Notes: generated by a model from the letters alone, not told the origin. DNA of 64,000 bases from an uncultured Muribaculaceae bacterium (GCA_947626355.1 CANQRV010000006.1:1-64000); one strand, 5' to 3'. Positions 18,001-27,188 are shown, counted from the first letter of the stretch. Numbers and translations: made by a program.

Positions 18001-18031
18001 TTTGTTTTTACGATTTTTATTGCTACCTTTG
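18001..18031 (+). promoter_or_regulatory. Promoter of the methionine operon
   Basis: -33 TTTG (18001-18004), a 19-base spacer and -7 TACCTTTG (18024-18031). The predicted transcript starts near 18038, upstream of the leader peptide. Confidence 0.8.
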
Positions 18032-18062
18032 CATCCGATTTGACAATCAAACAGACATCTAC

Positions 18063-18185
18063 ATGCAGCGAAACGCATACATAGCAACCATCCAGACTCC
18101 CGACAACGGCTCAAAGGGCCGAATGACGGGCATGATGATGATGCGCAGCCGACTTCGCCGGGTGTCGATGCCCTGTATGCCCTAA
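18063..18185 (+). CDS. Methionine-rich leader peptide of the met operon
   Basis: This 40-codon ORF has eight Met codons, four of them consecutive at codons 24-27 (MTGMMMMRSRLRR), and two more in the last five residues. It sits between the operon promoter and a terminator, the arrangement of amino-acid attenuation leaders such as thrL. Ribosome stalling at the Met run when charged tRNA-Met is scarce would expose 18158-18167 for antiterminator pairing. The peptide itself probably has no other role. The start is the first ATG of the transcript, about 25 bases after the predicted start site. Confidence 0.8.
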   Translation: MQRNAYIATIQTPDNGSKGRMTGMMMMRSRLRRVSMPCMP

Positions 18186-18243
18186 GACAAAAATCCACAG
18201 TATATATCGACAGTCCGGCATTTCTGCCGGACTGCCTTTTTTT
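18158..18243 (+). promoter_or_regulatory. Transcription attenuator (antiterminator/terminator) before the methionine genes
   Basis: The terminator is CAGTCCGGCA (18211-18220), loop TTTC, TGCCGGACTG (18225-18234), then a T-run ending at the ATG of the first met gene. The alternative helix is CCGGGTGTCG (18158-18167) with CGACAGTCCGG (18208-18218), which would consume the terminator's left arm. The upstream half lies inside the leader peptide, five codons after the Met run, so ribosome position can choose between the two folds. Confidence 0.7.
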
Positions 18244-19434
18244 ATGACAGATATGAAGAAATCAACCAGAATCATAGGCGCACGCTTCCAGCGCCCCGAC
18301 GCCTACGGCAGCATCTCGATGCCCGTCTACAACTCCGTGGCCTACGAATTCGACAACGCCGACGACATGGCCGACGCCTTCTGCGGCCGCAGCGACTCGC
18401 CCGACTACTCGCGCGTCACCAATCCCACGGTGATATTCCTCGAGAAGCAGGTGGCTGCCCTCACCGGCGCCACTGCCGTCACTGCACTCAATTCCGGCAT
18501 GGCAGCCATCTCCGCCATGATGGTGGCCACCGCCTCCGCCGGAGCCGGCATCGTAACTTCCCGCCACGTCTTCGGCAACACTTTCCTGCTGCTCACACGC
18601 ACCCTCGCCCGATTCGGAGTATCCTCATCGCTGCTCGACCTCACCGATCCGGAGGCTGTGGAACGTCAATGGCCCGACAACGCCTGCTGCATTTTCCTGG
18701 AATCGGTGACCAATCCCCAGCTCGAGATCGCCGACATCAAGGCCCTCTCACGCATCGCGCACCGACACGGCGTGCCACTCATCGCCGACACCACCATGAT
18801 TCCATTCACCCTCTACGACGGAAAGGCACTCGGCATCGACTTCGAGATCGTGTCATCCACAAAATACGTGAGCGGCGGCGCCACATCGCTCGGAGGGCTC
18901 ATCATCGACTACGGCAATTTCCCCGAGATCACCACCCGCGTCAAGGGAGACTCCCTCTTCAACCTCGGCGCATACATGACGCCCCAGGCGGCCTACATGC
19001 ACCTGCTCGGGCTCGAGAACCTGGAGGTGAGATACGCCCGTCAGGAGCAGTCGGCTCTCCATATCGCCGCCGCCCTCCAAAGCGTCGACGGAGTGAGGGG
19101 CGTAAACTATCCCGGCCTTACCGACAGCCCGTGGCATAAGCTCGCCAAGGAGCAATACGGCGGCTACGGGGCAATGGTCACCATCGAGCTCGCCGACGAG
19201 GAGGCGTGCCGACGATTCATCGACAGGCTGCAGCTCGTGAGGCGCGCCACCAACCTCTTCGACAACAAGACACTCGCCATACATCCCTACTCCACCATCT
19301 TCGGCACCATCCCCGAGGATAAGCGCCGCGAGATGGATATCAGCCCCAACCTGATACGACTCTCCATTGGCCTTGAAGACCCCGACGACATCCTCGACGA
19401 CATCCGCCAGGCCCTTGACAACGACAATAACTGA
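18244..19434 (+). CDS. Cys/Met-metabolism PLP enzyme, likely cystathionine gamma-synthase
   Basis: This 396-residue enzyme of the Cys/Met-metabolism (gamma) PLP family makes cystathionine or homocysteine from an activated homoserine. The PLP lysine is in SSTKYVSGG (about residue 207), with DYSRVTNPT and ALNSGMAAISAMM upstream. Family members include cystathionine gamma-synthase, gamma-lyase and O-acetylhomoserine sulfhydrylase, which I cannot separate by eye. A downstream MalY-type beta-lyase favours gamma-synthase in a transsulfuration route; sulfhydrylase is the main alternative. The ATG directly abuts the attenuator's T-run, with a second ATG three codons in. Confidence 0.85.
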   Translation: MTDMKKSTRIIGARFQRPDAYGSISMPVYNSVAYEFDNADDMADAFCGRSDSPDYSRVTNPTVIFLEKQVAALTGATAVTALNSGMAAISAMMVATASAGAGIVTSRHVFGNTFLLLTRTLARFGVSSSLLDLTDPEAVERQWPDNACCIFLESVTNPQLEIADIKALSRIAHRHGVPLIADTTMIPFTLYDGKALGIDFEIVSSTKYVSGGATSLGGLIIDYGNFPEITTRVKGDSLFNLGAYMTPQAAYMHLLGLENLEVRYARQEQSALHIAAALQSVDGVRGVNYPGLTDSPWHKLAKEQYGGYGAMVTIELADEEACRRFIDRLQLVRRATNLFDNKTLAIHPYSTIFGTIPEDKRREMDISPNLIRLSIGLEDPDDILDDIRQALDNDNN

Positions 19435-19436
19435 AC

Positions 19437-19462
19437 TGTAGGGACGCACGGCTCGTGCGTCC
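19437..19462. repeat. Short palindromic intergenic repeat (GGACGCACG type)
   Basis: GGACGCACG-GCT-CGTGCGTCC forms a 9-bp hairpin preceded by TGTAG. It shares the GTAGGGAC-palindrome-GTCC design with the repeats at 20685, 45854 and 51768, which suggests a dispersed REP-like family. Confidence 0.55.
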
Positions 19463-19497
19463 GGGTCGGCGAAAACCGGCAAAACAACCTGTAATAT

Positions 19498-20676
19498 ATG
19501 GAATTCGACAGCATCATAGACCGCCGCTGCCGCGGCGCACTCAAGACCGACGCCCTCCGCGAGCGCTTCGGCCGCGACGACCTTATTCCCCTCTGGGTCG
19601 CCGACATGGACTTCGAAAGCCCCTCCTTCGTGAGGGAAGCCGTGATGAGGGAAGCCGCAAACCCGGTGCTCGGCTATGCCGTGGAACATCCCGAGTGGCG
19701 CCACGCCATCATCGACTGGCAGCGCCGGCGCCACGGCTGGGACATCAATCCCGAGTGGATATCCTTCATCCCGGGCATCGTGAAGGGGATAGCCCTCGCC
19801 GTCTGCTTCCTCACGGAACCGGGCGACAAGGTGATAATACAGCCGCCCGTGTATCATCCGTTCCGCTTCGTCACCGTCGACAACGGCCGCGTATGCGTGG
19901 AGAACCCGCTCATCCAAAACCCCGACGGCACCTTTGAGATGGACTTCGACAACCTTGAGAAAGCGGCACCCGGAGCACGCCTGCTCATCCTCTCCAACCC
20001 CCACAATCCGGGCGGCAAGGTGTGGAGCCCCGAGACGCTGCGACGCCTCGCCGACATCTGCGCACGCCACGGCGTCACCGTGATCAGCGACGAGATACAC
20101 TGCGACCTCACACTGCCCGGCCACGTCCACACCCCCTTCGCCACCGTCAGCCCCGAGGCCGCCCGCATCAGCATCACCTTCGGCTCCCCATCGAAGGCCT
20201 TCAACATACCGGGGCTCGCAAGCTCCTGGACCGTGGTGCCCGACGACGCGCTGCGCCATCGCTTCTTCAGCCGCCTCGAGGCCACCGAGCTATGCGCCCC
20301 GTGCCTCGGCCAGCAGGCCGCCGCTGCCGCCGCATACCTCCACGGCGACAAGTGGCTCGCCGAGATGATCTCATACATAGAAGGCAACATCGACTTCATC
20401 GTCTCATATATCGACGCACACATCCCGGGGGTGAAGGCCGTGAGGCCGCAGGCCTCATACCTCGTGTGGCTCGACTGCCGGGGGCTCGGCCTCGACCACG
20501 ACCCCCTCCAGAGCCTCTTCATCGACAAGGCACACCTCGCCCTCAACGACGGCGAGATGTTCGGAGCCCAAGGCCACGGATTCATGCGCCTCAACGCCGG
20601 CTCCCCGCGCAGCGTGATCCAGACTGCCCTCGGACGCCTCGCGAAAGCCGTCAAGAACCTAAATGTAAAAAATTAA
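19498..20676 (+). CDS. MalY/PatB-type cystathionine beta-lyase
   Basis: This 392-residue fold-type I PLP enzyme cleaves cystathionine to homocysteine, the penultimate step to methionine. Landmarks are PLWVADMDFESP near the start, LILSNPHNPGG (about residue 163), ISDEIHCDL (about 198) and the PLP lysine in FGSPSKAFNIPGL (about 229). These are the signature of the PatB/MalY C-S lyase family rather than the MetC family. It is second in the met operon, 63 bases after the first gene with a palindromic repeat in the gap. Confidence 0.9.
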   Translation: MEFDSIIDRRCRGALKTDALRERFGRDDLIPLWVADMDFESPSFVREAVMREAANPVLGYAVEHPEWRHAIIDWQRRRHGWDINPEWISFIPGIVKGIALAVCFLTEPGDKVIIQPPVYHPFRFVTVDNGRVCVENPLIQNPDGTFEMDFDNLEKAAPGARLLILSNPHNPGGKVWSPETLRRLADICARHGVTVISDEIHCDLTLPGHVHTPFATVSPEAARISITFGSPSKAFNIPGLASSWTVVPDDALRHRFFSRLEATELCAPCLGQQAAAAAAYLHGDKWLAEMISYIEGNIDFIVSYIDAHIPGVKAVRPQASYLVWLDCRGLGLDHDPLQSLFIDKAHLALNDGEMFGAQGHGFMRLNAGSPRSVIQTALGRLAKAVKNLNVKN

Positions 20677-20684
20677 AATGCAGA

Positions 20685-20708
20685 GGCATGCCTCCGGCAT
20701 GTCTCTAC
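20685..20708. repeat. Short palindromic repeat (GGCATGCC type)
   Basis: CATGCC-TCC-GGCATG followed by TCTCTAC, between the lyase and metF genes. It resembles the hairpins at 45854 and 51768. Confidence 0.5.
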
Positions 20709-20723
20709 GCCAACCAACTGAAA

Positions 20724-21674
20724 ATGAAAGTCACAGATTTCTATAACGGCGACCACCCGGTATTCTCCTTCGAGATCCTGCCTCCCCTCAAGGGAAACAG
20801 CATCTACAAGATCTACGATATCGTGGACTCGCTGCGGGAGTTCGACCCCAAATTCATCAACATCACCTCCCACCACAGCGAATACGTCTACAAGCCACTC
20901 CCCAACGGCACCCACAAGCGCGTCAGCATCCTGAAGCGCCCCGGCACCGTGGCAATCGCCGCCGCCCTCCAGAACCATTACGGCATCGCCACCGTGCCAC
21001 ACATCATATGCCGCGGATTCTCAAAAGACGAGACAGAATACGCCCTGCTCGACCTCAACTTCCTCGGCATCCACAACCTCTTCCTCGTGAGGGGCGACGA
21101 CAAGACGCAGGGAGAGCTGCACGGCGCCCCCGAAGACTACCACGAGCACGCCTCAGGACTCCAGCACCAGGTCAACGACTTCAACCTCGGAAAGGGTATC
21201 GACGACACACGCATCCAGGGAATCCACATCCCCTTCTCCTACGGCATGGCGTGTTATCCCGAAAAGCACGAGGAGGCACCCAACTTCGACTCCGACATCC
21301 ACTACATGAAGAAGAAGCAGGACGAAGGGGCCGAATACTTCATGACCCAGATGTTTTTCAACAACGACAACTACTATTCCTTCCTTGAGCGCTGCCGGAA
21401 GGCGGGGATAACAGTGCCCGTGATTCCGGCGCTGAAGCCCATCTCCAAGCTCCGCCAGCTCAATGTGCTGCCGAAGGTGTTCCGCACCGAGCTCCCCGAG
21501 GCACTCGCCTCCGAGCTGCGCAAGGCGAAGACCGACGCAGAGGCCTCGCGGATAGGCGTGGAATGGTGTGTGGAGCAGAGCCGGGACCTCCTCGCCCACG
21601 GCGCTCCCGGAATACACTACTACACCATGTCGCTCTCGGAGAGCGTGGCCGGTGTGGTGAAGAAAGTCTTCTGA
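20724..21674 (+). CDS. metF: Methylenetetrahydrofolate reductase
   Basis: MetF reduces 5,10-methylene-THF to 5-methyl-THF, the methyl donor used by the methionine synthase encoded next door. The 316-residue length is usual. The start at 20724 gives MKVTDFYNGDHPVFSFEILPP; a much longer open frame upstream is an overlap shadow of the lyase gene. Typical segments are FSFEILPP, FINITSHHS, HIICRGF and NLFLVRGDD. The metH start lies 65 bases downstream. Confidence 0.95.
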   Translation: MKVTDFYNGDHPVFSFEILPPLKGNSIYKIYDIVDSLREFDPKFINITSHHSEYVYKPLPNGTHKRVSILKRPGTVAIAAALQNHYGIATVPHIICRGFSKDETEYALLDLNFLGIHNLFLVRGDDKTQGELHGAPEDYHEHASGLQHQVNDFNLGKGIDDTRIQGIHIPFSYGMACYPEKHEEAPNFDSDIHYMKKKQDEGAEYFMTQMFFNNDNYYSFLERCRKAGITVPVIPALKPISKLRQLNVLPKVFRTELPEALASELRKAKTDAEASRIGVEWCVEQSRDLLAHGAPGIHYYTMSLSESVAGVVKKVF

Positions 21675-21738
21675 CCCATCAACCGATCCGACATCTCCTA
21701 TCAACCAATCCGACAGCTAAAGAAATCCACCATACCGC

Positions 21739-24700
21739 ATGTCATCACCATCTACCCTTACCCCCGCCGAGCTGCGCGAAATACTGAGCCGGCGAGTGCT
21801 CATCCTCGACGGCGCCATGGGCACCATGATACAGCGCCTCGGCCTCTCCGAGAGCCAGTGGCGCGGCGGCCGCTTCGCCGACTGGCAGTCGCGCCTCAGC
21901 GGCAACAACGACCTCCTCTCGCTCACCCGCAAGGCCGACATCCATAACATCCACCGCCGATACATCGAGGCCGGCGCCGACATCATCACCGCCAACAGCT
22001 TCAATTCCAACCGTCTCTCCATGGCCCGCTACGGCATGGAGGGCCTCAGCTTCGAGATTGCCCGGGAAAGCGCGCGCCTGGCACGCCGGGCTGCCGATGA
22101 GGCCCCGGCCGGACGCCGCGTACTGGTGGCCGGCACGATAGGCCCGACAGCCCATGCCGCATCCCTGAGCCCCGACGTGGAAGACCCGGCCAAGCGTGAC
22201 GTGGATTTCGACACCCTGGCCGACGCCTTCCGCGAGCAAGCACTCGCCCTGGCCGACGGCGGCGCCGACATAATACTCATCGAGACCGTCTACGACAACA
22301 TCAATCTACGCGCCGCCCTCCTGGGATGCCGCGAGGCAATGGCTCCGCTCGGCATTCAGCTCCCCGTGATGGTCAGCGCGACAGTGGCCGACCGCTCGGG
22401 CCGCATCCTCTCCGGACAGACAATCCCGGCCCTCGCACTCACCGCCGAATGCTATCCGGAGGTGGTCGGCATCGGCCTCAACTGCTCCAGCGGCCCCGCC
22501 GACACCGCGGCCCACATACGCCGCCTCTCCGATGTGTCTCACCTCTACATCAGCTGCCATCCCAACGCCGGACTTCCCGACGAGCTCGGCCGATACGCCG
22601 CGTCGCCCGAAATATTCGCCGCCGAGATGGAGCCACTCCTCACCGAAGGCATCCTCAACATAGCCGGAGGATGCTGCGGCACAACCCCACAACACATCGA
22701 GGCCCTGGCTGCACTCCGCGACAGAGCCACACCACACCGCCCCAAACCCTCCGACCACTCACTCTCCCTCGCCGGCCTCGAGCCGCTGAGGGCGCCGGAA
22801 GGAGCGTTCACCATCGTGGGCGAACGATGCAACGTGGCCGGCTCACGCAAGTTCCTACGTCTCATCAAGGAGGAGAACTTCTACGAGGCCCTCCAGATCG
22901 CCGCCTCGCAGGTGAAGAAAGGCGCACAGGTGATCGATATCAACCTCGACGACCCGCTGCTCGACACACGCCCCGCCTTCACCCGTCTGCTGCGTCTCGC
23001 CGGCGCCGACCCCGACATCGCCCGAGTGCCTTTCATGATCGACACCTCCGACCCCGAGACAGCCATCACGGCCCTGAAAAGCCTTCAGGGAAAGGCAATC
23101 GTCAACTCCATATCCCTGCGCGACGGTGAAGAGGAGCTGCTGCGCCGGGCACGCCTCATCTCCTCGCTCGGAGCCGCAATGGTGGTGATGGCCTTCGACG
23201 AGCAGGGGCAGGCCGACACCTTCAGCCGCAAGACGGAGATATGCGCCCGAGCATACCGCTTACTTACCGGGAAGGGGGGCATAGCTCCCCGCGACATCAT
23301 CTTCGACCCCAACATCATGGCCGTGGCCACCGGTGTGGAGGCCCACGACCTCTATGCCCGCGACTTCATAGAGGCCACGCGCTGGATAAAGCGCAATCTC
23401 CCCGGCGCCAAGGTGAGCGGCGGAGTGAGCAATCTCTCCTTCGCCTTCCGCGGCAACAATCCTCTCCGCGAGGCCATGCACGCCGTCTTCCTGCATCACG
23501 CCCGCCTCGCCGGAATGGACATGGCCATTGTGAATCCCGCCGCACTGCCGGAATATGAAGACATCGAACCGGAACTCCGCGCGCTACTCGACGACGTGGT
23601 GCTCGCCAGGCGTAAGGAAGCTCCTGCCGAGCTTTCCGAATACGCCCTCACCCACCTGCCGGAGAAGAAAGGAGCGCCGGCCAACGCATCCAAAGCCACC
23701 GCCCCGCAGCGCGACTCCCTTAGCCCGCAGGAGCGCCTCCGCGACGATATCGTCGTCGGCGACACGACACACCTCGAAAAAGACCTCGACGAGCTCTTAG
23801 GGCTTGGCGATGACCCTCGCGCCATCATCGACGGTCCTCTCATGGAGGGGATGGAAGAAGTGGGGCGCCGCTTCGCCGACGGACGCATGTTTCTGCCTCA
23901 GGTGGTGAAGACAGCGAGGGCAATGAAAAGGGCTGTCGACCACCTGCGCCCACTCATGCTCCGCAACGACGGCGCCCGGACTAAAGCCGGACACATAGTG
24001 ATAGCCACCGTTAAGGGCGACGTGCATGACATCGGCAAGAACATAGTGGCCAGCGTGCTCGAATGCAACAACTTCAAGGTGACAGACCTCGGCGTGATGG
24101 CTCCGGCCGAGAAGATAGTGGAGACGGCGAAGAGGGAGAAAGCCGACATAGTGTGCCTGTCAGGACTCATCACCCCGTCGCTCGGCGAGATGGCCGAGGT
24201 GGCCCTGCTTATGGAGAAGGAGCGACTGCGCATTCCCCTCATGGTGGGGGGAGCCGCCACATCACGCCTCCACACGGCCCTGAAGATAGCCCCGCTTGTC
24301 TCTTTCCCGGTGGTGCATGCCACCGACGCCTCGCAGAATCCCCTCATAGCCGCACGCCTGCTCGACCCCGCCACCGGCAGGGAATATGCCGAAAGCCTCC
24401 GTCAGGAATACGACCGGCTGCGTCGGGAGCATGAAGGGGAGGAAACGCCGTATATCTCGCTTGAAGAGGCAAGGAAGAGACGCCTCTCCATCGACTGGAG
24501 CGACTGGAGTCCGGTAATGCCGGAAACAGGCCTTGCCAACCCACAGACCGTGGATATCGCCGCAAGCGACCTTCTGCCGCTCATCAACTGGAAGATGCTC
24601 CTTCATGCCTGGCGTCTCACCGGCGGCTGGCTCGCCACCTTCCCTTACGAGGCCGATGAAAAGGAGGCGGAGCGATGGCTCGCCACAATCGAGCCATCGC

Positions 24701-25359
24701 AGCGCGACAAGGCACGCCAGGCCCGGCAGCTCTACAGGGAGGCCCGCACCCTGCTTGAGAAATGCGGCTCCGAGACGGTGGCCCGCGGCGTCACCGCCTT
24801 CTATGAGAGCAACTCCGACGGCGACGACCTCGTGATAGGGGAGAAGCGCCTTCCAATGCTCCGCAACCAGAAGCCCGACGATGGCGCCCCGGCCCTCTCG
24901 CTCGCCGACTTCGTGATGCCCGCCACCGAAGGGCGTCCCGACATCCTCGGGGTGTTTGCCGTGAGCGCCGCAATACCGGAGTCCCGCAGCGAAAGATACG
25001 ATCCACTGGTAGCCCAGACGCTCTCCGACCGTCTCGCGGAGGCGGCCGCCGAATGGCTCCACAGAAATTCATATCCCGGTATACGCCCTGCGGTGGGTTA
25101 TCCCTCACTGCCCGACCAGCTCCTCAACCTCAAGATCGCCGACCTCCTGCCTATTGCCGACATAGGCATCGAGATGACTGAAAACGGCGCCATGGCCCCA
25201 TCCTCAAGCGTCTGCGGCCTATACATAGCCCGTCCTGAAAGCCGATATTTCATGATAAAGGGAGTGGCGGCCGACCAGCTCGCCGACTATGCGCGGAGAA
25301 GGGGCATCGACCGGGAAAGAATAAAGAAAGCCCTCGGCCGATATATCATCGGCCACTGA
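21739..25359 (+). CDS. metH: Cobalamin-dependent methionine synthase
   Basis: This 1206-residue enzyme transfers a methyl group from 5-methyl-THF through cobalamin to homocysteine. All four modules are present. The homocysteine domain (1 to about 335) has zinc ligands in GLNCSSG and GGCCGTTP. The pterin domain (about 350-620) carries FTIVGERCNV. The B12 domain (about 650-880) has the lower-ligand motif DVHDIGKNIV with His763. The reactivation domain (about 890-1206) has RPAVGYPSLPDQ. The length is close to the E. coli enzyme. The organism therefore needs B12 for this route, and no B12 riboswitch is visible upstream. Confidence 0.97.
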   Translation: MSSPSTLTPAELREILSRRVLILDGAMGTMIQRLGLSESQWRGGRFADWQSRLSGNNDLLSLTRKADIHNIHRRYIEAGADIITANSFNSNRLSMARYGMEGLSFEIARESARLARRAADEAPAGRRVLVAGTIGPTAHAASLSPDVEDPAKRDVDFDTLADAFREQALALADGGADIILIETVYDNINLRAALLGCREAMAPLGIQLPVMVSATVADRSGRILSGQTIPALALTAECYPEVVGIGLNCSSGPADTAAHIRRLSDVSHLYISCHPNAGLPDELGRYAASPEIFAAEMEPLLTEGILNIAGGCCGTTPQHIEALAALRDRATPHRPKPSDHSLSLAGLEPLRAPEGAFTIVGERCNVAGSRKFLRLIKEENFYEALQIAASQVKKGAQVIDINLDDPLLDTRPAFTRLLRLAGADPDIARVPFMIDTSDPETAITALKSLQGKAIVNSISLRDGEEELLRRARLISSLGAAMVVMAFDEQGQADTFSRKTEICARAYRLLTGKGGIAPRDIIFDPNIMAVATGVEAHDLYARDFIEATRWIKRNLPGAKVSGGVSNLSFAFRGNNPLREAMHAVFLHHARLAGMDMAIVNPAALPEYEDIEPELRALLDDVVLARRKEAPAELSEYALTHLPEKKGAPANASKATAPQRDSLSPQERLRDDIVVGDTTHLEKDLDELLGLGDDPRAIIDGPLMEGMEEVGRRFADGRMFLPQVVKTARAMKRAVDHLRPLMLRNDGARTKAGHIVIATVKGDVHDIGKNIVASVLECNNFKVTDLGVMAPAEKIVETAKREKADIVCLSGLITPSLGEMAEVALLMEKERLRIPLMVGGAATSRLHTALKIAPLVSFPVVHATDASQNPLIAARLLDPATGREYAESLRQEYDRLRREHEGEETPYISLEEARKRRLSIDWSDWSPVMPETGLANPQTVDIAASDLLPLINWKMLLHAWRLTGGWLATFPYEADEKEAERWLATIEPSQRDKARQARQLYREARTLLEKCGSETVARGVTAFYESNSDGDDLVIGEKRLPMLRNQKPDDGAPALSLADFVMPATEGRPDILGVFAVSAAIPESRSERYDPLVAQTLSDRLAEAAAEWLHRNSYPGIRPAVGYPSLPDQLLNLKIADLLPIADIGIEMTENGAMAPSSSVCGLYIARPESRYFMIKGVAADQLADYARRRGIDRERIKKALGRYIIGH

Positions 25360-25592
25360 ACGAGCCTGCTTTACAAATTTTTCATCTTATGTTAAATTTC
25401 AGCATAAAAGTTAAAAGCAGGTTATAACTGAACCACCCGACGCCGCCAACAGTTATAGTATCAAAACAGAATAATTATAAAAGCCGAGACGAGTGCACGT
25501 TTCCTTTCCCTCAGGATGCCATAGAGAGCCCGGGGAAATTCCACAGACGGATGCCAAGTGGAGGCGGTTATATTAATCATGTTATCAATAAA

Positions 25593-25668
25593 ACCAGAGA
25601 ATGTCCCGGCGACTGGAGCCATCTGACAGGAGTGGAGAAACGAGGCCTCAGCACTCCGGGGCATTTCT
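25593..25668 (+). other. Possible structured RNA segment in the metH-nadA gap
   Basis: AGAATGTCCCGG (25593-25604) can pair with CCGGGGCATTTCT (25656-25668). Inside it, GGAGTG and CACTCC form a second helix. I recognise no RNA family, and orientation is uncertain. Confidence 0.3.
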
Positions 25669-25743
25669 TAGCCAAGAGAGCGCCATCACCGCATGGCATA
25701 CTACGCATAAAGTGAGAATTCACCTTTTCGTAACCTTGATGTT

Positions 25744-25783
25744 GCGGGGGCTGCGACCTTCCTGGTCGCGGCCTCCGCTTTTT
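25744..25783 (+). terminator. Rho-independent terminator-like hairpin
   Basis: GCGGGGGCTGCGACC (25744-25758) pairs with GGTCGCGGCCTCCGC (25764-25778), followed by TTTTT. It is almost 400 bases past metH, so it may end either a long 3' UTR or a separate small RNA. Confidence 0.75.
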
Positions 25784-25810
25784 CATACCCTCTCACGAAG
25801 AGACCTCACC

Positions 25811-26252
25811 TGTAGAAAAGCTGTTGAAAACTTGTCGGCAACCTGTAGGAAAGCTATAGAAAAGCCGTCGACAAGCTGGTGACAATAAGATTATTAATGT
25901 AGAAAACGGTTTTCCCCTCCAAGGCTCCGGCCCGTCGCCCGAAATGGGGCGACGGGCTTTTCTACAATTATCCCACCACTTTTCCTACGACTTTTCTACA
26001 CCGACACCCCATGTTTTGTTAAGCTTTTTTATTAATTTTGCACAACAAGCCACCGGCTGTAGACAAACTCGGCATCTCGCTCATATTGCGTGGGGATAGC
26101 ATGTAGATAACCTGTAGGCATCCTGTAGACTCTTATTCCCCACGGCAGAATTGCCATATATGCAAGAGGAAGTTATTGTCAGTTGTCGACAGCGGGTGTT
26201 GTTGATGACTTTTAATTTTAATTAATCTTATCTTTTCATTAAATAAAAAACT
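25811..26252. other. Candidate replication origin: TGTAGAAAA-type 9-mer cluster plus AT-rich tract
   Basis: The 25360-26252 gap has no gene. TGTAGAAAA occurs exactly at 25811 and 25898, and as its complement TTTTCTACA at 25958 and 25992. Close variants lie at 25822 (TGTTGAAAA), 25844 (TGTAGGAAA), 25855 (TATAGAAAA), 26058 (TGTAGACAA) and 26102 (TGTAGATAA). They resemble DnaA boxes (TGTGGATAA) with one changed base. The 26206-26252 stretch is almost pure A/T, like an unwinding element. G/C counts on the + strand shift from C-rich in metH to G-rich after nadA. DnaA-box identity is inference. Confidence 0.35.
25930..25961 (+). terminator. Perfect GC-rich hairpin with T-run
   Basis: GCCCGTCGCCC (25930-25940) pairs with GGGCGACGGGC (25947-25957), followed by TTTTCT. 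It lies inside the 9-mer cluster, and its T-run is part of one TTTTCTACA site. Confidence 0.7.
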
Positions 26253-27188
26253 ATGGAATCAGCCTCCGAGACACTCAAGCGCGAGATAGCGGCGCTCAAG
26301 AAGGAGAAGAACGCCCTGATCATGGCCCACTACTACACGCGGGAGGAGATACAGGAGATAGCCGACTTCATCGGCGACTCGCTGGCCCTGGCCAGGGAAG
26401 CGGCGAAGACCGACGCCTCCATAATAGTGATGTGTGGAGTGCATTTCATGGGAGAGACAGCGAAGATCCTCTGCCCCGACAAGAAGGTGCTCGTGGCCGA
26501 CACGGAGGCCGGCTGCTCTCTTGCCGACAGCTGCGATCCGGAAGAATTCAGCAAATTCGTGGAGGCTCATCCTGGCTACACGGTGGTGAGCTACGTCAAC
26601 ACCTCGGCTGCCGTAAAGGCCGTGACCGACATCGTGGTGACCTCCGGCAACGCACGCAAGGTGATCGACTCCCTGCCGGCCGACGAGAAGATTATCTTCG
26701 GCCCTGACAGAAACCTCGGGGAGTATATAAATTCGGTGACTGGGAGGAATATGCTTCTATGGAACGGTGCATGCCACGTGCACGACCGCTTCTCGCTTCA
26801 GGGCGTGCTGGATATGAAGAAGGAGCATCCGGGAGCCAAGGTGCTCGTACATCCGGAATGCAAGCGGCCGCTGCAGCTGGTGGCCGACAAGGTGGGCTCT
26901 ACGGCCGCACTGCTGGAATACGCCCGCAACGACGAGGCCCGCGAGTTCATCGTGGTGACGGAAAGCGGCATTCTTTATGAGATGCAGCGCAAGTGTCCCG
27001 GCAAGACGTTCATGCCGGCACCTCCAGAGGAGGTTGGCTGCCGGTGCAACAATTGCGAATACATGAAGCTCAACACTCTCGAGAAAGTCTACTCCGCCCT
27101 TCTCAACGAGGCGCCCGAGATAGTGGTAGACGAGGAGATAGCGGAGAAGGCGCTGCGCCCCATCAGGAGGATGCTCGAGCTCTCGTGA
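26253..27188 (+). CDS. nadA: Quinolinate synthase
   Basis: NadA condenses iminoaspartate with dihydroxyacetone phosphate to give quinolinate for NAD synthesis, using a [4Fe-4S] cluster. At 311 residues it has AHYYTREEIQEIADFIGDS near the start and VMCGVHFMGETAKIL (about residue 61), which carries the first cluster cysteine. VHPECKRP (about 205) and the C-terminal GCRCNNCEYMKLNT supply the others. No nadB or nadC is adjacent. The stop overlaps the start of the methyltransferase gene (TGATG). Confidence 0.95.
   Translation: MESASETLKREIAALKKEKNALIMAHYYTREEIQEIADFIGDSLALAREAAKTDASIIVMCGVHFMGETAKILCPDKKVLVADTEAGCSLADSCDPEEFSKFVEAHPGYTVVSYVNTSAAVKAVTDIVVTSGNARKVIDSLPADEKIIFGPDRNLGEYINSVTGRNMLLWNGACHVHDRFSLQGVLDMKKEHPGAKVLVHPECKRPLQLVADKVGSTAALLEYARNDEAREFIVVTESGILYEMQRKCPGKTFMPAPPEEVGCRCNNCEYMKLNTLEKVYSALLNEAPEIVVDEEIAEKALRPIRRMLELS

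Noticed and set aside
18000..18243. SAM or cobalamin riboswitch before the met operon
   Set aside because: No conserved riboswitch core is visible, and the region is fully explained by the leader peptide and attenuator helices.
18853..20259. 468-codon minus-strand open frame
   Set aside because: Antisense shadow of the two PLP-enzyme genes; no signal or family resemblance.
20022..20723. Very long open frame fused in front of metF
   Set aside because: It is an Arg/Pro-rich shadow of the MalY-type lyase gene in another frame; the real metF begins at 20724.
25461..25664. Minus-strand ORF in the metH-nadA gap
   Set aside because: It has no promoter or family features and overlaps a possible structured segment; treated as non-coding.
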